In this document: piece by piece, positions 6,587 to 8,794 of the stretch | Layout of the letters: each line of letters begins with the position of its first letter | Numbering within the stretch: position 1 is the first letter of the stretch | Origin: Candidatus Saccharibacteria bacterium CG10_big_fil_rev_8_21_14_0_10_47_8 | Lineage (GTDB): Bacteria; Patescibacteriota; Saccharimonadia; Saccharimonadales; UBA10212 | Assembly (NCBI GenBank): GCA_002793885.1 | Contig: PFEG01000044.1 | Coordinates: 4,284-13,077, forward strand | Length of the DNA: 8,794 nt | Reading direction: 5' to 3' | Position numbers and translations under genes: made by a program | Notes under the pieces: model-generated | The model's input: the letters and a program-made list of their open reading frames with translations, nothing else | What the model was told of the DNA's origin: nothing | The model's database searches: none

Positions 6587-8101
6587 TTATACCACGGCGG
6601 GTAAATTTGAAAAATCATGTTTGGAGAAATAGCTTACCCTGCCATTTGGCCTCATGTTCACCGGCCTTTTAATTTCTTTTCTCCGAGCCCTACCTATATC
6701 AATTGGATATTCACCATTAAAACACGATAAGGTAAACATATCGGCGGGCAAGCCGGTAGCCTTAATCATCCTCTTTAGCGAAAGAAAACCCAGATAATTA
6801 CTGTCAATTGCTTTTCGCATCGCCTCAATTGTCATATTAGCCGCGGCCAATTCACTCTGTTGAGGTGTATCAATACCATAAAAATCGGGAAACATTACCG
6901 GCGGCGAGGCTATTAAAACAGATACGCTGCGAGCACCTAAAAATCTTGCCAGGGCAACAATACGAGGCATCGTGTTCATTCGTACAATAGAATCATCAAC
7001 AAAAATAACATCTCTACCCCTAATTGCGTTACGTGGAATGTTATGTTTGCGCCTTAGTTGACTAAGTCTACTTTTTTGATTATCGTCATCACCTTCATCA
7101 CTGGGCACCATAAATGTGCGGCCACTGTAACGATTTTTAAGAACTGCAGATCTATGCTGCAAACCAAGTCTGTCGGCATAACCTTCGGCTGCTGGCACAG
7201 AGCTATCTGGAATAGGTACGACTAATATATTTTTAGTATTCTTAAGTTGAGGTGAAGGAGGATGCTGTCCAGCTAACTGTTCGCCAAATCGTCTGCGAAC
7301 TTCATCAACGTCCTGGCCGTATAGTTGGCTATCGTGCCGTGCGAAATAAACAATCTCAAACGCATCGAGTTTGGGTTCGCCCTCGACAATTTGTCGCGAC
7401 TCAATCGTGCCATCCTGAGCGATAATAACCATCTCGCCCGGCATCACTTCTCTATCATATTTAGCGTCTATAATATCTAGACCACATGTTTCAGATGCTA
7501 CAGCACGACCACCTTCAAACGAACCAATCGCTAGCGGTCTTATGCCCTTTGAGTCTCGAAAAGCAACTACCAGCCCATCATGCATCGCAACGCACGAAAA
7601 AGCGCCCTGTAGGAGTGGATAGACCAGCTCGGTAGCACGAGGAAGACCATGACCACCTCGGATACGCTGTGCAATTGCTAAGCCCACCATTTCAGAGTCG
7701 TTGCAATGTGCAGTGTTAATATTATTTTTTTCCAAATCTCTTTCTAGAAGGTCGGTAACAGGTAAGGTGCCGTTATGTCCGAAGGCAAAGCCAATCGCCC
7801 CATCTACGAAGGGTTGATTGTGTTCTTTTTTGGAACCGGCAGTCGGATATCGATTATGACCCACTGCAGTAGAGCCAGTCAGGGCCCGAATGATATCTTC
7901 ATCATAAACGTCACGAACAAGGCCACGCCCTCGATGAGAGTGTAAGTTACCGTCTGGATCCAAACTCGCCAGACCAGTTGCTTCTGCCCCTCGATGCTGC
8001 ATAGCAAACAGACTCTCATACGCCGGCACTGAAGCTGGTATTTTCGTGTTCGGGGCTACAATTGCAGCCACAGCACACTTTTCTCTTGCTTCACCAGCCA
8101 T
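6587..8101 (-). CDS. purF: Amidophosphoribosyltransferase (PurF) with a divergent PRPP loop
   Basis: PurF catalyses the first committed step of purine synthesis, making phosphoribosylamine from PRPP and glutamine-derived ammonia. The 504-residue protein has an N-terminal class II glutaminase domain. Cys9 (KCAVAAI) is the likely nucleophile after an 8-residue propeptide; HRG, HNRYPTAG (82-89), HNGTL (109-113) and NDSEM (134-138) are present. The phosphoribosyltransferase domain has VVPIPDSSVPAAEGYA, KNRYSGRTF and the PRPP motif VDDSIVR (368-374). That motif continues MNT instead of the usual GTT. Counterparts of the B. subtilis iron-sulphur cysteines are mostly absent, so no cluster is expected. 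ATG 8101 has no SD but a -10 hexamer 7 nt upstream. It is the only purine gene visible here. Confidence 0.93.
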   Translation of the reverse strand: MAGEAREKCAVAAIVAPNTKIPASVPAYESLFAMQHRGAEATGLASLDPDGNLHSHRGRGLVRDVYDEDIIRALTGSTAVGHNRYPTAGSKKEHNQPFVDGAIGFAFGHNGTLPVTDLLERDLEKNNINTAHCNDSEMVGLAIAQRIRGGHGLPRATELVYPLLQGAFSCVAMHDGLVVAFRDSKGIRPLAIGSFEGGRAVASETCGLDIIDAKYDREVMPGEMVIIAQDGTIESRQIVEGEPKLDAFEIVYFARHDSQLYGQDVDEVRRRFGEQLAGQHPPSPQLKNTKNILVVPIPDSSVPAAEGYADRLGLQHRSAVLKNRYSGRTFMVPSDEGDDDNQKSRLSQLRRKHNIPRNAIRGRDVIFVDDSIVRMNTMPRIVALARFLGARSVSVLIASPPVMFPDFYGIDTPQQSELAAANMTIEAMRKAIDSNYLGFLSLKRMIKATGLPADMFTLSCFNGEYPIDIGRARRKEIKRPVNMRPNGRVSYFSKHDFSNLPAVV

Positions 8102-8114
8102 TTATAAAAGTATA
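8102..8114 (-). promoter_or_regulatory. -10 element for a leaderless purF transcript
   Basis: On the - strand TATACT (8114 down to 8109) is followed by 7 nt and then ATG 8101, so transcription would begin at the start codon. No purine-rich SD lies in these bases. The expected -35 region is T-rich with no strong TTGACA match. Overlapping TATA-type hexamers make the exact register uncertain. Confidence 0.5.
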
Positions 8115-8154
8115 TAGAAAAAAACTAGCAATAAAAACTTTGTGTAGTGTTTGG

Positions 8155-8255
8155 CTTTCGTAGTCCGCTCAGGCGGACGAAGTCAGCTAGTTGCCGCCCT
8201 GTACTCCGACCCGTCCTCCGAAACCTCTCGACCCATCGTAGCTTCAGCGAAGAAG
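8155..8255. repeat. GC-rich intergenic repeat-like segment with hairpins
   Basis: The gap at 8102-8308 contains a GC-richer block unlike the surrounding AT-rich sequence. GTCCGC (8163-8168) and GCGGAC (8173-8178) form a 6-bp stem with a TCAG loop. CTTC (8242-8245) and GAAG (8249-8252) form a second small stem. CTCCGACCC (8204-8212) and CTCGACCC (8227-8234) are imperfect direct repeats. Short frames cross the block on both strands, but their translations are Arg/Ser-rich and show no family, so I treat it as noncoding. No T-run directly follows the first hairpin, so it is not a standard terminator. From memory, segments of this flavour recur between genes in Patescibacteria. Confidence 0.5.
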
Positions 8256-8308
8256 ATTTGTAACGAGAAAGCCCAGCAAAGGATGGAAGCCAGAACGCTG
8301 CTAATAGA

Positions 8309-8725
8309 CTATTGGGGTGTTTCTGGAAGAGTTTTAAGTATCTGGCTGCCTGAGCCAAGCTTTTCTTCTAGTTTCTTTCGGGTCATTAACGGGCCAGGCG
8401 GGCTAAGATCAACTATTTGATCAGCATTACCTTTGAAAAACAAATCTTCGATCCTTGTCATAATAGGACATTCCTCGTTAGCTTCAAAAGCATGTTTTCT
8501 AAAATTTAGAGCTGTTTTGTTTTCATCCGCTCCCGGATCTAAACCTTCCAGTAGTAGGGCCTCACTGACCAATTGTACCGTCGGTCCACGTGCAACAAAC
8601 TCATCTGAACTTGAACCGTCTTTTGGCGGGACGGATTTTTCAAGTAAGCAAGAGAAAACAACGCTACCGATAAACGTGGTGCTTTCCTCTAAATTAGGGC
8701 ATCTCGTACAGGATTGTGGGCTCAT
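8309..8725 (-). CDS. Hypothetical protein with an N-terminal CxxC pair
   Basis: The frame encodes 138 residues from ATG 8725, ending in TAG. I do not recognise a family. Visible features are a CTRC pair at residues 6-9, single cysteines at 26 and 86, a Ser/Asp-rich stretch (PPKDGSSSDEF) and a probably helical Lys/Glu-rich segment (TRKKLEEKLGSG) near the C-terminus. There is no signal peptide or membrane segment. The amino-acid balance is protein-like, whereas the overlapping + strand frame (8433-8750) is Ser-rich, as antisense shadows tend to be. An upstream in-frame TTG at 8743 would add six residues; no SD precedes either start. CxxC plus further cysteines could bind a metal, but that is speculation. 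It is on the purF strand, 207 bp upstream. Confidence 0.55.
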   Translation of the reverse strand: MSPQSCTRCPNLEESTTFIGSVVFSCLLEKSVPPKDGSSSDEFVARGPTVQLVSEALLLEGLDPGADENKTALNFRKHAFEANEECPIMTRIEDLFFKGNADQIVDLSPPGPLMTRKKLEEKLGSGSQILKTLPETPQ

Positions 8726-8735
8726 TAAACTAAAA

Positions 8736-8794
8736 TGGAACAACCCGTAGAATTAGGTTTGTAAAAACCAACTAATTCAAGAGGAGCTGTTCCA
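8736..8794. repeat. 59-nt imperfect dyad at the right edge of the window
   Basis: Three nested inverted segments share one centre: TGGAACA (8736-8742) with TGTTCCA (8788-8794), GAATTAG (8750-8756) with CTAATTC (8772-8778), and GGTTT (8756-8760) with AAACC (8765-8769) around GTAA. The inner two share base 8756, so only one of its pairings forms at a time. Read on the - strand the fold ends 10 nt before ATG 8725 and is followed by TTTTAGTTT. Read on the + strand it contains AAGAGGAG (8779-8786), SD-like for a gene that may begin just beyond the window. It could be a leader structure, a weak terminator or an operator; the sequence does not decide. Confidence 0.55.

Noticed and set aside
8125..8358. 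- strand frame of 77 residues across the GC-rich block
   Set aside because: It overlaps the end of the hypothetical gene in another frame and its Arg/Ser-rich product is explained by the repeat sequence.
8433..8750. + strand frame of 105 residues opposite the hypothetical gene
   Set aside because: Its translation is Ser-rich with no family, as expected for the antisense of a real - strand gene, and it has no SD.
8736..8794. The terminal dyad as an integron attC site
   Set aside because: The ends read TGGAACA/TGTTCCA and do not match the RYYYAAC and GTTRRRY core sites; no integrase is visible.

Overview
The window is a bacterial chromosomal segment that most resembles a Candidate Phyla Radiation (Patescibacteria) genome, probably Saccharibacteria. 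This assignment is inference, resting on the compact rpsD-rpoA-rplQ-rplM-rpsI cluster with very short gaps, the sequence character of the proteins, and the AT-rich and GC-rich intergenic repeats. TGA is used as a genuine stop in two genes and no in-frame TGA interrupts a conserved domain, so the standard code applies. That argues against the TGA-recoding Gracilibacteria and Absconditabacteria.

Layout. Positions 1-3018 hold the tail of the alpha ribosomal operon on the + strand: rpsD (5' end cut by the window), rpoA, rplQ, rplM and rpsI. Every complete gene there has a Shine-Dalgarno (SD) sequence, and rplQ/rplM overlap at TAATG. Between rpoA and rplQ lies an AT-rich element of 7-bp tandem units arranged as a foldback. 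It is followed by a small hairpin that contains the rplQ ribosome binding site. Positions 3076-6562 (+) hold trpS, an RluA-family 23S rRNA pseudouridine synthase, a DNA polymerase III delta-prime-like clamp-loader subunit coupled to it by TGATG, and a membrane-anchored TPR protein. purF (amidophosphoribosyltransferase) faces them on the - strand at 6587-8101. Positions 8102-8308 are intergenic with hairpin and repeat sequence. A small cysteine-containing hypothetical gene (- strand, 8309-8725) follows, and the window ends in a 59-nt imperfect dyad.

How it fits together. The left half is core transcription and translation machinery; the middle adds tRNA charging, rRNA modification and replication. 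A recurring regulatory theme is that trpS, the pseudouridine synthase and purF lack a well-placed SD but have a -10-like hexamer 6-7 nt before the preferred start codon, which suggests leaderless transcripts. The TPR gene has an excellent extended -10 and a very short leader.

I see no defence system, CRISPR array, transposase, phage module or tRNA/rRNA gene. The less ordinary signals are the heptad foldback, the leaderless pattern, a PurF with a divergent PRPP loop, and the terminal dyad. None amounts to clear proof of a new system.
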